A DNA stretch of 64,000 nt, from contig NC_092640.1 in assembly GCF_039555335.1 (NCBI RefSeq), forward strand, positions 31,936,204 to 32,000,203. The letters are read 5' to 3'. Every line of letters starts with the position of its first letter. The first letter of the stretch is position 1. This DNA is from Amphiura filiformis. Its lineage: Eukaryota > Echinodermata > Ophiuroidea > Amphilepidida > Amphiuridae. This document shows positions 38,456-48,654 of the stretch, piece by piece. The notes under the pieces are model-generated. The model was not told the origin of the DNA and ran no database searches. It saw only the letters and a program-made list of their open reading frames with translations. The position numbers were made by a program, and so were the translations under genes.

Positions 38456-39389
38456 TTACTTTGATCAATACCAGTTAAACAGGTGATTGGTATTGTACTC
38501 CATGTATTTGCATATTATCTGGAGCGTGTCTGGAGGATGATTTGGCCGAGTAAAAATAAAAACATGTTTCTCGTCCGGGTTTAAAAAAGGAGGAAGAGGG
38601 GCTTGAGGCCCTTTTTTTATTTTATTGTTCTGGTAGGTACGCCCCGCTAGTGATCACAGAACCATCCAGAATTGTTTCTTGCATATTAGCAAGGCTATAG
38701 AAAACATCTCAACTTCCAAGACATCTTTCTTCAAAAGTTTTGACTGAATTAAAAAAAACTGAAAATAAATTTGAAGCGGCCTCAAAAAAGGAAGCGGAAG
38801 GGGACTAGAAACATGTTTTATTTTTATTCGGCCTTATGATCTTCCGTGCAGTAGAAACGGGAAAATCCGAAATATTACTCAAATTTGGTCCAACTTTGGC
38901 CTAAATGTAACACAAAAATCGAAAATGTAACACGTTAAAACTAGCACAGTGTTATACTGTGTAGTTTTCCGATGATGCAAAAAATCAAAGTATTCGTCGA
39001 AAAAATCCAAGAAATTGTGAATCTTGCGATGAAATTTATACATCAAAATGTTTCAGAATTGTCAACTTGCCTAAAAATTCCGTTGATCAAAAACATGTGC
39101 CCTGAAAAATGTCATTATTTTCCTTATCTCTTCACCGATTTTCAAGGTTTAAAAAACTTCGTGTAGATTGCCATTTTGTCTAAATGGGAGTAGATTCAGA
39201 TTCAAAACATTATTCAACCCTCAAAGACCTTTCTAAAATTCCCGTGCCGAACACACGAAGATTAAAAGTTCGGCTGGTCATTCGGCAAACATCGGCAGAA
39301 ACTCGCTGAGTCGACTGTGATTGGTCAAGCGGCTGGAGCATGCGCGAGTAATTTAACAAGCATTTGGATACAGTAATATTTGTAGTGAG
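38456..39389. other. Tail between outer arm and far right end
   Basis: Unpaired apart from 38495-38543, which matches 31319-31367 inverted, and the last 86 bp. The rest has A-rich and purine-rich stretches and a 64-codon frame (38972-39166) without recognisable features. Confidence 0.5.
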
Positions 39390-39475
39390 CCGGCTTGCTG
39401 GGCCACAAGGGTCTGGTGGCCGACGTGGGTACTCGAGAGTAGCAGCACTGCTACTCTCATGAGAATCCCGTAGTG
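39390..39475. repeat. Right terminal 86-bp repeat of the complex
   Basis: GCCGGCTTGCTGGGCCACAA..GTGGGTACTCGAGAGTAGCAG..GAGAATCCCGTAGTG is the inverted copy of 31376-31461 with hardly any difference. It carries its own hairpin, AGAGTAGCAGCACTGCTACTCT. Confidence 0.85.
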
Positions 39476-39479
39476 TATA

Positions 39480-39609
39480 TCTTCCCCAACTGGAGTGAGT
39501 ATTTCAAGTTACCAAACTGTCTATTTTATGTGAAACTCATACTCCCTCTGTGGAAGATATTTCCAAAATCTTCCTCAGGGGCAGTGTGAATCTTAAATGG
39601 AATAGCCTA
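39480..39609. mobile_element. Right half of the split palindromic MITE
   Basis: Inverted partner of 25389-25513, ending TTAAATGGAATAGCC. See that entry. Confidence 0.7.
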
Positions 39610-39704
39610 TTGAAGGTATTTTGATCCGACCCGATCCGACCGCATTATACAACATCAATAACTAACCCATAGAAATATCTTTTAGGTATCTTTTTTCCGA
39701 ATTT

Positions 39705-40067
39705 TAACTTCATGTATGAATTGAACAATATAGCAATCATGCATTTTGAATTACCCACGAGGTACAATCACGTCACAAGAGGCACATGCCGCCCTCGGCG
39801 ACTCCCCCTTCACCCATCATTTTCATCATCACAATAATATATAAATAAATAAGATGAGAGGGCGGCTGAATATATTAATTCGGGTTATGAAATAGGTTGT
39901 CACTTTTGAACTGCTACTGAAGTCTCACATTTATCTCCAATAGCAATTTAATATCATGAGCTGTTCTCATTTATAATGTAATTATGTTGCAATCAGTCTA
40001 CCAACAAGTCAACCCTATACCCTATAGCAGTCAAGCTCATTTTAACGAATGAAAACTACCTGCATAA
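39705..40067. repeat. ~370-bp dispersed direct repeat, copy 1
   Basis: GAGCAATATAGCAACCATGC-type opening, then GAGGTACAATCACRTCA, GAGGGCGGCTGAATA, GGTTGTCACTTTTGAACTG, CATGAGCTGTTCTCAT and CATTTTAACGAATG match 41955-42335 in the same orientation at roughly 80-85% by eye. No coding. Family unknown. Confidence 0.75.
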
Positions 40068-40160
40068 TGGGCTATTTCAGTTAGGTTATACACCCCATAT
40101 AGAAGACATAGACTTTAAATTCTACAACACAGGGGTGTAGATTTCAAATGGAACTATCCA
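40068..40160. mobile_element. Short palindromic MITE copy
   Basis: GGGCTATTTCAG..ACACCCCATATAGAAGACAT at the left and AACACAGGGGTGTAGATTTC..GAACTATCC at the right are typical of the family at 12372-12566, here as a deleted copy of about 93 bp. Confidence 0.55.
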
Positions 40161-40579
40161 TGATGTTGCTTAGTTTGACTTTATGTAATTTATAGCATTT
40201 TTGCATTTTTTTCGCACACCCACGCCCAAACTTTTTTCGAAGCAAAACATATTGAAGCCCAAAACTTTGGATGACAGGAGATTAGATCTATGCTTCCAAG
40301 TTGCACACAGATGTGCTGAGTCTGATAAATTTGTGAACTAAGAATGGTTCTCTCGCAATCCCAAATTATAAACTTGAGGCATTTCAATGTCAATATTAGG
40401 TTGCTAATATCAAAATCACAGGTACTAGTAAGTTAAAGGAACAGTGCCATCCTGATACATCTTCTTAAATCAGGATTAAAGGTTTCTTATATATTTTATC
40501 TTTGAAATTATGATTATTTTGTTGCATGTACTTTTATTTCTTTTACGAAACTACCATCGTGTAGAGAATGCTGAAATTT
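40161..40579. other. Non-coding interval
   Basis: Contains 40413-40443, AAAATCACAGGTACTAGTAAGTTA plus AAGGAACAG, nearly identical to 30272-30303 in the complex. Otherwise nothing seen. Confidence 0.4.
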
Positions 40580-41660
40580 TCGCTCAGATATCTGATATGG
40601 GCATGGAGATATTCCACATGCGGGCTGCAGATGGTGCAAAAGATCTTTGGCTGACAATGTTTAATCGTGGTATTTCGTTTGCAAGATCCGTCTTACGGAC
40701 CGTCGAAGCGTAGAATCTAGAGTTTGTGTGTTTGACATTAGCTGGCGCAGTAGTTTCGGAGCTTCCTTGTAGAATATATGTCCTACGGTGGTTTAGTGGG
40801 TGAATGCAGTGATCAAAGAACTCATTCATCTTCTTGAGATCTGATAATACGCTTAGATTTGTTTGGACGCTAGGGACGTATGTGTTACACTAAACCATAC
40901 AGTGCAAATGTAGGCTACATTATAATGTTTGGGCAGGAATGATGTAAGAGGCAGTCCTTCAAAGACAAAGAAGTCCCAGAGGTTAAGTTGTGGCGTGACA
41001 ATTGGAATCGACGATAGATCGCTACAAAGGGTAAGACCACGAAGATCTACAATATTCGCTTCCTCCAGCTCATGATAAGCGTACCCCTAAGCTTGGAGAC
41101 TGTAACTGTGGTGAACAGGACATTCTATGTTGAGGTCCACGTCTCTATGTTTTTGGATCCTGATTGAGAGTTTTAACAGGTTGGCTTCTATCATGGCCTA
41201 TTGGTCCTAGTATGGAACCCTGTGATACACCAGCATTGATCATCAATACCTGATGCTTTGGACAACCTTTAGTGATCTATTATTTAGGTAGTCGGTTATG
41301 GAGCGTTCCAGAGATGTCAAGTCAGGAGACAAGGATGCCAGACACGTTCTAAAGCGCTGCCGCTGTCAAGGCAGGCAACGTGTCAATGTATCGGAGGTAG
41401 AATGGTCAGCCCCACCGTTTGGATATAAGGCAATGTTGGTCAAGGTGCTGGTGTGCTTCTTCATTACTTTTGAAATCACAGAGATCAACGAGATGGGTAT
41501 GTAGTTGCCTGACGTGTGTTTTTCACCCTTCTTGATGCCCGGTATGACATTTGCACAGTTTCATTGTTTTTGTAATGTGTCATTTACCAAAGCATAACCG
41601 GAAAAGGCGAACAAGAGGAGTTGCAAGCTCTCGAGCAACCACTTCGAGTACTTTATTAAG
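40580..41660 (-). mobile_element. Decayed LINE (reverse transcriptase and C-terminus)
   Basis: Minus strand, in order: ANVIPGIKKGEKHTSGNYIP and ISLISVISKVMKK (about 41550-41445, the RT finger motifs), TSLERSITDYLNNRSLKVVQ (about 41320-41260), NAGVSQGSILGP (about 41250-41205) and SQRSFAPSAARMWN (about 40640-40590, the usual LINE C-terminal motif). The YADD region is not recognisable and many stops and shifts separate the pieces. An old copy, lacking the endonuclease part. Non-LTR type by motif order; clade not assigned. Confidence 0.75.
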
Positions 41661-41794
41661 TATATTGTGAAATAGCGTAGCTACATTTGACCCACATGAT
41701 TAAAGCGATATTTGTAAAGCTAACCAAGTGACGCTTGATCTTAATAAAAGGAACAAACACGTTAACTGCATCCAAAAACCTGCAAAACACAAAC

Positions 41795-41846
41795 AACAAC
41801 ACCCCACCACCCCCCCACACACACACACACCCCAACACACCCCCAC
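41795..41846. repeat. (CA)n/C-rich simple repeat
   Basis: CCCCACCACCCCCCCACACACACA-type low complexity. The glycine/valine/cysteine-rich frames read from it are artefacts. Confidence 0.8.
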
Positions 41847-41954
41847 ATATAAACCAAAATTACACTGATGTGGCGCACAAGGGAGAAAGTTACATGTTGA
41901 AGTGAAGGGTTTAATTTCTCTTTTTGAACGTCCCAAATGCGCGTTTGATACTCC

Positions 41955-42335
41955 ATGTATCAATTGAGCAATATAGCAACCATGCATTTTAAATTACCCA
42001 TGAGGTACAATCACATCATAAGAGGTAGAAGCCGCTCTCGGCGAGTCCCCCCCTTCACCCATCACTATCATCATATAGTATAAATAAGTAAGGAAGAACT
42101 GAGGGCGGCTGAATAGATTAATTTCGGGTTATGAAACAGATTGTCACTTTTGAACTGTCATTTCATTTATCCCCAGCAGCAATATAATATCGTGAGCTGT
42201 TCTCATTGAGTCGCTTAGATACTGTGATAATGTTGAAATCAGACTACCAACAAGTCAGCCCTATTACCCTAAAGCAGTCAACCTCATTTTAACGAATGCA
42301 AAAATACCTGTATTGGTTCCCTGCATAATATTGAC
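41955..42335. repeat. ~370-bp dispersed direct repeat, copy 2
   Basis: Second copy of 39705-40067. The two copies bracket the decayed LINE and its surroundings, which could mean a tandem duplication with later insertion, or two independent insertions of one element. Confidence 0.75.
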
Positions 42336-42804
42336 TAGTCTGGATTGTTCATTTTTCTTTTCTTAAGGTTGAATTGTATCGACCCTGGTATTTTGGAAAT
42401 TCTGGGCTTCATACATTTCATCGTTGGACAGGAAGAACTTTCACTGTTTCATTTTACATCATCGTGATCATTATCCTTCGGCTGCGGAGCAGGCGACCAC
42501 AAGATGTCTCCACGCAAAACGATCACCGGCAATTGCGGAGACGTCCCGGGTTTCTTTTGCCATGACATGATTCATAACCATTGGCGAATGGAGACGCAGG
42601 TAATGTGGAATAATCATCGCTTCCTTTTATCACGGTATTGATAATAATTCTAAGGTTAATACCAACCTTAACTTACAGAAAATATTGTATTTTGACTTTA
42701 AAAGTTTGCCGTTTTTCACACACATCTCAAACCCCGTAATACTTGTCAACTCAACACGAAATGAATGCACATCAAAATATGAAGACCTTGTTCCCAAACC
42801 ATGT
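42336..42804. other. Non-coding interval
   Basis: A GC-richer patch at 42470-42600 (GCTGCGGAGCAGGCGACC) stands out from its AT-rich surroundings and looks like part of an unrecognised repeat. No gene call. Confidence 0.35.
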
Positions 42805-43110
42805 TAAGTCCACAACCACATGTTTCTCATTTACGTGTGTGATACAATCAAAATTACTTTGACAAGTTTGACATTAGCAACAATGAGTTGTACCATCAAC
42901 AAGCCATTATTTATCACAACAATGCAGCATAACAATACACAGATTATTGTTCTCATTTGAACCAAAGGCCTCACACAGTATTGTTATACTGTGGATCCAT
43001 GCACTGTTTGCTTTGTAATGGTGCTTCCAACTGAAATTATTATACCTATAGCATCACAACCCATTGCAATATCGCACGGGTAAATCAGAAACATGTGTTT
43101 GTGGACTTAC
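42805..43110. mobile_element. MITE with ~45-bp inverted ends
   Basis: TAAGTCCACAACCACATGTT..CATTTACG is mirrored by GTAAATCAGAAACATGTG..TTTGTGGACTTA. Loop of about 215 bp, non-coding. Confidence 0.75.
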
Positions 43111-43682
43111 CGTGGATTGGAAAAAAGCTCTTCATATATAAAAATGTCTTGTATGTTGCACGTTCTGGGCAAAATATAGCTAACTCTATTTGCACACAGT
43201 TGTTGACTTACGCTAGCTACATTTAGTCTACCAATATCTATGGAACTTGAGAGACGTATATTGCAAAGCAAACATTCGATGAAATACCTATAAAATATAG
43301 GGCATGGAGAAAAGACGGACACGCAACGAAATCTACGTCAAGTATCTTCAATGGAATGCTAATAAAAATGGCAGGTGACAGGCCAAATAATATCAAAACA
43401 CTTTTAGATCCATGGGACAGAATTACTATTGTATATATTTTATACAAAGGTATCCGGTAAATTCGACAAAGTAACATGACCAGGTATATTTCTTTAAAGC
43501 TATTATTGTGATTTTATTATTTTCCAGTCTAAAAAATGTAATTTGGTCCTACTAGTAGTGTTTTCTGTTCTCATAAGACTAACATTTATTAATAATTTTG
43601 GTTATTTTCAATCAATTATTTTCTATACAGACTGCCTCAACATAATCAACATTATAATAATACATATTATCGACGCATCCTT
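43111..43682. other. Non-coding interval
   Basis: AT-rich with short frames on the minus strand (43107-43477) that show no recognisable protein features. Confidence 0.35.
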
Positions 43683-44342
43683 AGGGGCTGGGGTATGAAC
43701 GTTTGGACAGTATTTATTGTGGGACATTAGAGCACATCAGACATATCGAATTGCATTCTGAATACGAAGAATGTCCTTCTGATATCAAATAATTTTGATT
43801 TTTGAAATTCGCAATGTAATACACATTTTATGGCAAATGATTAAAAATTGATATTTTTGATATTTAACAGTACTCGAAGTAAATTTTATAAATCTGATGA
43901 TTTATACTTAAAGTATATGTAGATGGGATGAAAAGCCGACGATCAATTGAAAATTTTGACCTTTTATATTGAAGATATGGATTTTTTTCCCAAAACACCA
44001 AAAAAAAATCGGTCTTTTGGGAAAAAAATCCATATCTTCAATATGAAAGGTCAAAATTTTCAATTGTTCGTCGGCTTTTCCTCCCAGCTACATACACTTT
44101 AAGAATATATCATTAGATTTATAAAATTTACTTCGAGGACTTATATATCAAAAATGTGAAAATGTCAAATTTTAATAATTTGTCATAAAATTTGTATTAT
44201 ATCGTGAATTTCAAAAATGAAAATTATTTGATATCAGAATGACATTCTTCGTATTCAGAATGCAATTCGATATGTCTGATGTGCTCTGATGTCCCACAAA
44301 AATACTGTCGAAACGCTCAAAATGCTCATTTCAGATCCCTTA
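43683..44342. mobile_element. 660-bp palindromic MITE
   Basis: Almost the whole element folds back. TGTGGGACATTAGAGCACAT..CAGACATATCGAATTGCATTC..GAAGAATGTCCTTCTGATATC is mirrored at the right end. The centre is TTTTGGTGT flanked by TGGATTTTTTTCCCAAAA-type arms. A diverged copy is nested at about 50350-50987. Confidence 0.9.
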
Positions 44343-44855
44343 GGTGACTTAAACAATGTAATAAAATGAAATGTACAAACAAATAAATTATAAAGGTAAT
44401 CACAAAGGTTGGACTTTCATAAATGTAAGCCTGCATGGATGAATATTTTGTACGGCGCTCTTTTTTCCCTTTTTTTTATTATACCGATAGCTGTTTAGAT
44501 AAAAGAAAAAGAGAAACCTAAAAGACTCGCATATACTGGAGTGTGGTTCAGGTTTTTTAACTTTCTTTTCGGGTTCTGTTGCCGCGGACAACTCTACACA
44601 CGTTCCAGTATGGTCCACAATGTACTTATAATTATGTGCGAAAACCAGCTTTGAAATAAGTATCAACATGACAAAGGCCCTCATCTGTTATTTTCTAATT
44701 GTTGAACAATCATCAAAATTTAAAACACGAGAGGGCGCTAGTGCGTTATTTCAGACAGCTTTGCAAGTGATACAATTTATTCTGTAGCATGTTTAAGAAT
44801 GTTTTTGAAACAATTTTGGACAATTTTGTAAGTTAAGTCGAATAAGGGCGTATTT
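44343..44855. other. Non-coding interval
   Basis: No gene or repeat recognised. ATTT at 44852-44855 is the target duplication of the next MITE. Confidence 0.35.
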
Positions 44856-45054
44856 GGGCAATTCCAAGCATCATTCCGCAACGCGAAGTTTGCATATGCA
44901 AATTAGGGTCGTTTGGAAAAGTTTCTCCCACCATAATCTTTCACTTGCCAAAGATAGTTTCCATTATACTATTCACCTACCTAATTGGCTGCTGCATTTA
45001 AAAGAATTCATGTGCAAACTTCGCGTTGCGGAATGATGGTGCTTGGAATTGCCC
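44856..45054. mobile_element. 199-bp MITE with ATTT target duplication
   Basis: GGGCAATTCCAAGCATCATT..CCGCAACGCGAAGTTTGCA at the left is mirrored by TGCAAACTTCGCGTTGCGGA..GCTTGGAATTGCCC at the right, about 44-bp ends. ATTT sits on both sides (44852-44855 and 45055-45058). Confidence 0.85.
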
Positions 45055-46260
45055 ATTTCTTCTTCGTCTTTGTCTTCTTCATGTTCTTTCGTCTTCTCCT
45101 TCTTCGTCTTCGTCTTTGTCTTCATCTTCTTCGTCTTCGTCTCTTTGACTTCTTCGTCGCCTTCTTCTTCGTCGTCTGCTTCAGTTTGTCGTCCTTTGTC
45201 TTCTTTCTTCGTCTTTTTCTCCTACGTCGTCGTTGTCTTCTTCTTCTTTGCCTTCTTCTTCTTCGTCTTCTTCTTCTTCTTCCCCTTCTTCCCCTTCTTT
45301 TCCTTCTTCTTCTGCTTCTGCTTCTTCTTCTTTTCTTCTTCTTCTTCTTTGTCTTATTCTTTTTCTTCTTCGTCGTCTTTGTCTTTGTCTTCTTCTTCTC
45401 TTTTGTCTCCTTTGTCTTTTACTTCTACGTCTTCGTTGTCTTCTTCTTCTTCTTCTTCTTCTTCTTTGTCTTCTTCTTCTTCATCATCTTGTTCTTCTTC
45501 TCTTTCTTCTTCTTCTTCTTTATCTGCTTCCCCTTCTTATCCCTCTTCTTCTTAGTCTTCTTTGTCTTTTTTTTCCTTAATTTCATATTTTTCGTCATTC
45601 GACTTAATTTACCAAATGTTTTTCTTCTTAATCATTTAAATCCGTGAACTTCTCCTTCTTCGTCTTCGTCTTCGTCTTTGTCTTCATCTTCTTCGTCTTC
45701 ATCTCTTTGACTTCTTCGTCGCCTTCTTCTTCGTCGTCTGCTTCAGTTGGTCGTCCTTTGTCTTCTTTCTTCGTCTTTTTCTCCTACGTCGTCGTTGTCT
45801 TCTTCTTCTTCTTCTTTGCCTTCTTCTTCTTCGTCTTCTTCTTCTTCTTCCCCTTCTTTCCCTTCTTTTCCTTCTTCTTCTGCTTCTGCTTCTTCTTCTT
45901 TTTCTTCTTCTTCTTCTTCTTCTTCTTTGTCTTCTTCTTTTTCTTCTTCGTCGTCGTCGTCTGCTTCGTCGTCTTTGTCTTTGTCTTCTTCTTCTCTTTT
46001 GTCTCCTTTGTCTTTTACTTCTACGTCTTCGTTGTCTTCTTCTTCTTCTTCTTCTTCTTTGTCTTCTTCTTCTTCTTCTTCTTCTTCTTGTCCTTTTTCT
46101 TCTTCTCCTTCTTCTTCTTCTTATTTATCTGCTTCCCCTTCTTATCCCTCTTCTTCTTAGTCTTCTTTGTCTTTTTTTTCCTTAATTTCATATTTTTCGT
46201 CATTTGACTTAATTTACCAAATGTTTTTCTTCTTAATCATTTCAATCCGTGAACTTGCAA
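45055..46260. repeat. Pyrimidine-rich tandem duplication, two ~600-bp copies
   Basis: About 1.2 kb is nearly pure CTT/TCT/CGTC on the + strand. It is two copies of one unit (about 45055-45655 and 45656-46260). Both hold CTTCTTCGTCGCCTTCTTC, CTGCTTCAGTT, CTACGTCGTCGTTGTC and TTATCTGCTTCCCC, then a non-repetitive tail with TTTTTCGTCATTYGACTTAA and ATCCGTGAACTT. Long frames (Phe/Ser-rich or Lys-rich) are compositional artefacts. Confidence 0.9.
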
Positions 46261-47026
46261 TATTTTTGCGCTTTTAACCCCCAGGGTAAATTTCATCATG
46301 GCAATAAGGGAATTCAGTGGAAGTAGAAGTTCTGTATTTGAATTCGTAGGGGAATCTAAAACTTGGGGGCGATGAACAAAATCGTGCGTAAGCTTGATCA
46401 CGTTTAAAGAAAACAAACATCTACCAGCAAAATGTGTCTTTATTTAGAGTTTACTTAATATCACTGACTTTTAAAAGGATACAGAATTGGAATATCCCAA
46501 AGCCACTTCCATGGCTTGAAGAATTTTACTCCATTGACGGATGTAAGGGTGTGGTATTGCTAGGCAATGTAACCCCCAGCGTAGCTTTAACCGTTTAATG
46601 TTTAAGTTTGGCGCACTGAACTAGTTCTGTAGGAACTGCTAACTGGATGTATGTTGTATCGCCAGAAGATATGTTGCAGAAAGCTTTGATGTCTGCTATA
46701 TGTTCTATGGACATTTCATGAATGGTACAGGTTGTTAGATTTTTAATATAATAAAGTGTGATTGCGCCTACACGTGTTTATTTGAACTTATGAAACGACC
46801 TAAATTTTGCAATCTATGCCATTTTTGCTTAAAGAATTAATGTAAACACTTCAACAAAAGTAAGTTGGTCTTTTATATTTTTCAAAAAGTCTTTAATTGA
46901 AATGGGTCTTGCCCGCAAGAGATCATTCACCCGTCACTTGTCTGGATGGATAATCGTAGCATGGTGTAGTAAATGATTACAAAATCACTTTCAATGTGAA
47001 TAATATTACATTATAGGAACCTACAG
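46261..47026. other. Non-coding interval
   Basis: No open frame of note, no repeat recognised. Confidence 0.35.
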
Positions 47027-47028
47027 TA

Positions 47029-47254
47029 CAGGGTGTATCAAAATGATTGGTACCCATCAATTTTGATGTTTATTGAAACGACCGCCTCTTCAAAAGACAA
47101 TGTTGGATACTCTTGAAATGTCCAGAATGTATAGTTTATTACATGTTTTACAATTATTCTTTAAATTATTTTGATCTTATGTTAAATTGTCATGTGTCAG
47201 GCTCATCCATTATCGATGAAAACTGATGGGTACCAATCATTTCAGTAGTGCCTG
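47029..47254. mobile_element. Mariner-like MITE
   Basis: CAGGGTGTATCAAAATGATT..GGTACCCATCA at the left and TGATGGGTACCAATCATTTC..CCTG at the right are inverted. TA precedes the left end. The CAGGGTGT terminus is typical of mariner-type elements. Confidence 0.75.
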
Positions 47255-47639
47255 TTTATGCTGCACCAATAGACACCTAGGTTTTTGCCACTTGTAGAAC
47301 GGGCCATTGCTTCATTGTAGTAGTCCCGATTACCTGAATCGACTTAGCTGCGTGACGGCGTGAGTTTCTTGTGGGAAAAACGAGCAAGATTTATATTTTC
47401 TTACGTGGAATTATCCTACTAGCTGTCCATGTCTACCCGTATGAAACTCGGGGAGCTAATCCTGGCTGCAATGGTTTATATAGGTCGGTTAGGGTTAGAA
47501 AGTTTGTTTAGTAATATGTCGTTGCTTAGCTATGTGATTTGAAGTCCTAGTAATTGTATAGAACTCAAAATCTGTTACAAAGTCATCATCACACGAGACA
47601 TAAAAGGAATAACAGTAAAAATAAGCTCGTGCCTGATTT

Positions 47640-47783
47640 TTGTTTGTTTTTTGTTTTGTTTTGTTTTGTTTTGTTTTGTTTTGTTTTGTTTTGTGCTTGG
47701 TTTTTTTCTGTTTTTTGTTTTTTGTTGTTGTTGCTGTTTTTTGTTTGTTTGTTTGTTTGTTTGTTTTTGTTTTTCTTCTTCTT
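47640..47783. repeat. (TTTTG)n and (TTTG)n simple repeats
   Basis: TTTTG repeats at about 47645-47693 and TTTG repeats at about 47740-47765, with T-rich DNA between them. Confidence 0.9.
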
Positions 47784-47887
47784 TTTTCGACTTGATCCTG
47801 TCTACGTTCATCGGCATAAGGTAATCATCGATGTTTTCTAATATGGTTGCCATTTTCTTTCTATTACCAAGCATTTGAAGTAAATTA

Positions 47888-48033
47888 GAAAACTCAGTTT
47901 CGCGGTAACAAACAGTGTTTAGTACTGTTTACCGAAAAAAAACAAAGTTTATCAGGGGCAAAATACGATTTGCCAATGATAAACAAAGTTTGTCGAACAA
48001 TAAAGTTGGTTTATCAATGGTAAACTGAGTTGC
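47888..48033. mobile_element. Possible small MITE
   Basis: AACTCAGTTTCGCGGTAA and TTATCAATGGTAAACTGAGTT form imperfect inverted ends. The interior repeats AAACAAAGTTTATC-like units three times. Confidence 0.4.
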
Positions 48034-48059
48034 TTATTGAGCGTTGGGCTTGCCATCTG

Positions 48060-48130
48060 TGCATGTAATTTACAACTTTAAGGACATATCTTCCATAGGA
48101 GATGCATGTATTTCAACAGGAATAGCCCAA
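48060..48130. mobile_element. Half copy of the palindromic MITE family
   Basis: ACATATCTTCCATAGGAGATGC..TATTTCAACAGGAATAGCCCA matches the right arm of 12372-12566. The left arm is missing. Confidence 0.5.
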
Positions 48131-48654
48131 TATTTAGTCTATATAGCATGTCGTTTAATGCACTTTTTACGTCTTTATTATTTTTCGATTTTCTAGTCGA
48201 CCTATAATAGTATTAAAGTAAATGTATAGTTCCTCTTTATTAATTATTATCAAGATCTTCGTATTACATTGCGACACGGTTTTTTAATACCTTATCCGAT
48301 GATACAGCATGTTTTAACACTAAATCCAAATTTGTCAACTTTCATTGAAGTAAAACTATATCTAGATCATATAATATAACGCAAATTACACCATTAATAG
48401 GCTCAACCATAAATCTCATAAATAGAAGCTATAGAAAATTACAAGGCTCAACCAAATCTCAGAAATAAAAGCTATAGAAAGTTACTGTTCGTTGCATACG
48501 GATATATGGTGTGACATTTATCGCCAAAATACGCGCAGTCTATGAATGATTACCGACAACTAATTTAAACCCGTCTTACCTTAGTAGGTAGGACTGCAAA
48601 ATCAGTCTGATTAGTAAGCAAACTGTAGTCCCCTTTGGCTAATATGTTGTTTAA
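48131..48654. other. Non-coding interval
   Basis: AGGCTCAACCA..AAATCTCA..AAATA.AAGCTATAGAAA occurs twice in tandem (48400-48440 and 48440-48480). Nothing else seen. Confidence 0.35.

Larger units (their letters stand above)
25529..39475. mobile_element. 13.9-kb nested inverted-repeat complex, unknown family
   Basis: Outer arms 25529-30275 and 33702-38455 are inverted copies of about 4.75 kb differing by scattered substitutions and small indels. Inside their spacer lies a second inverted repeat (30305-31147 with 31459-32301). A third inverted pair (31376-31461 with 39390-39475) ties the middle to the far right end. Ends at 25529, 31376, 38455 and 39475 all read CACTACRRGATTC going inwards. 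Subterminal stretches are packed with GTAC-centred palindromes. No transposase, integrase or long frame is visible, so it looks non-autonomous. No clear target duplication was found. A true fold-back transposon, a composite of two insertions, or a chromosomal palindrome are the options. Confidence 0.7.

Noticed and set aside
25529-39475. Interpretation of the 13.9-kb complex as a Polinton-type or other virus-like element
   Set aside because: Long inverted ends alone are not enough. I see no polymerase, integrase or capsid-like frame, and the only RT piece is of LINE type.
41656-41990. Gly/Val/Cys-rich frames on the minus strand
   Set aside because: They are translations of a CA/C-rich simple repeat.
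44985-46207. Long Phe/Ser/Leu-rich and Lys-rich open frames (up to 220 codons)
   Set aside because: They follow directly from CTT/TCT repeats lacking stops. All three frames are open in parts, which is a composition effect.
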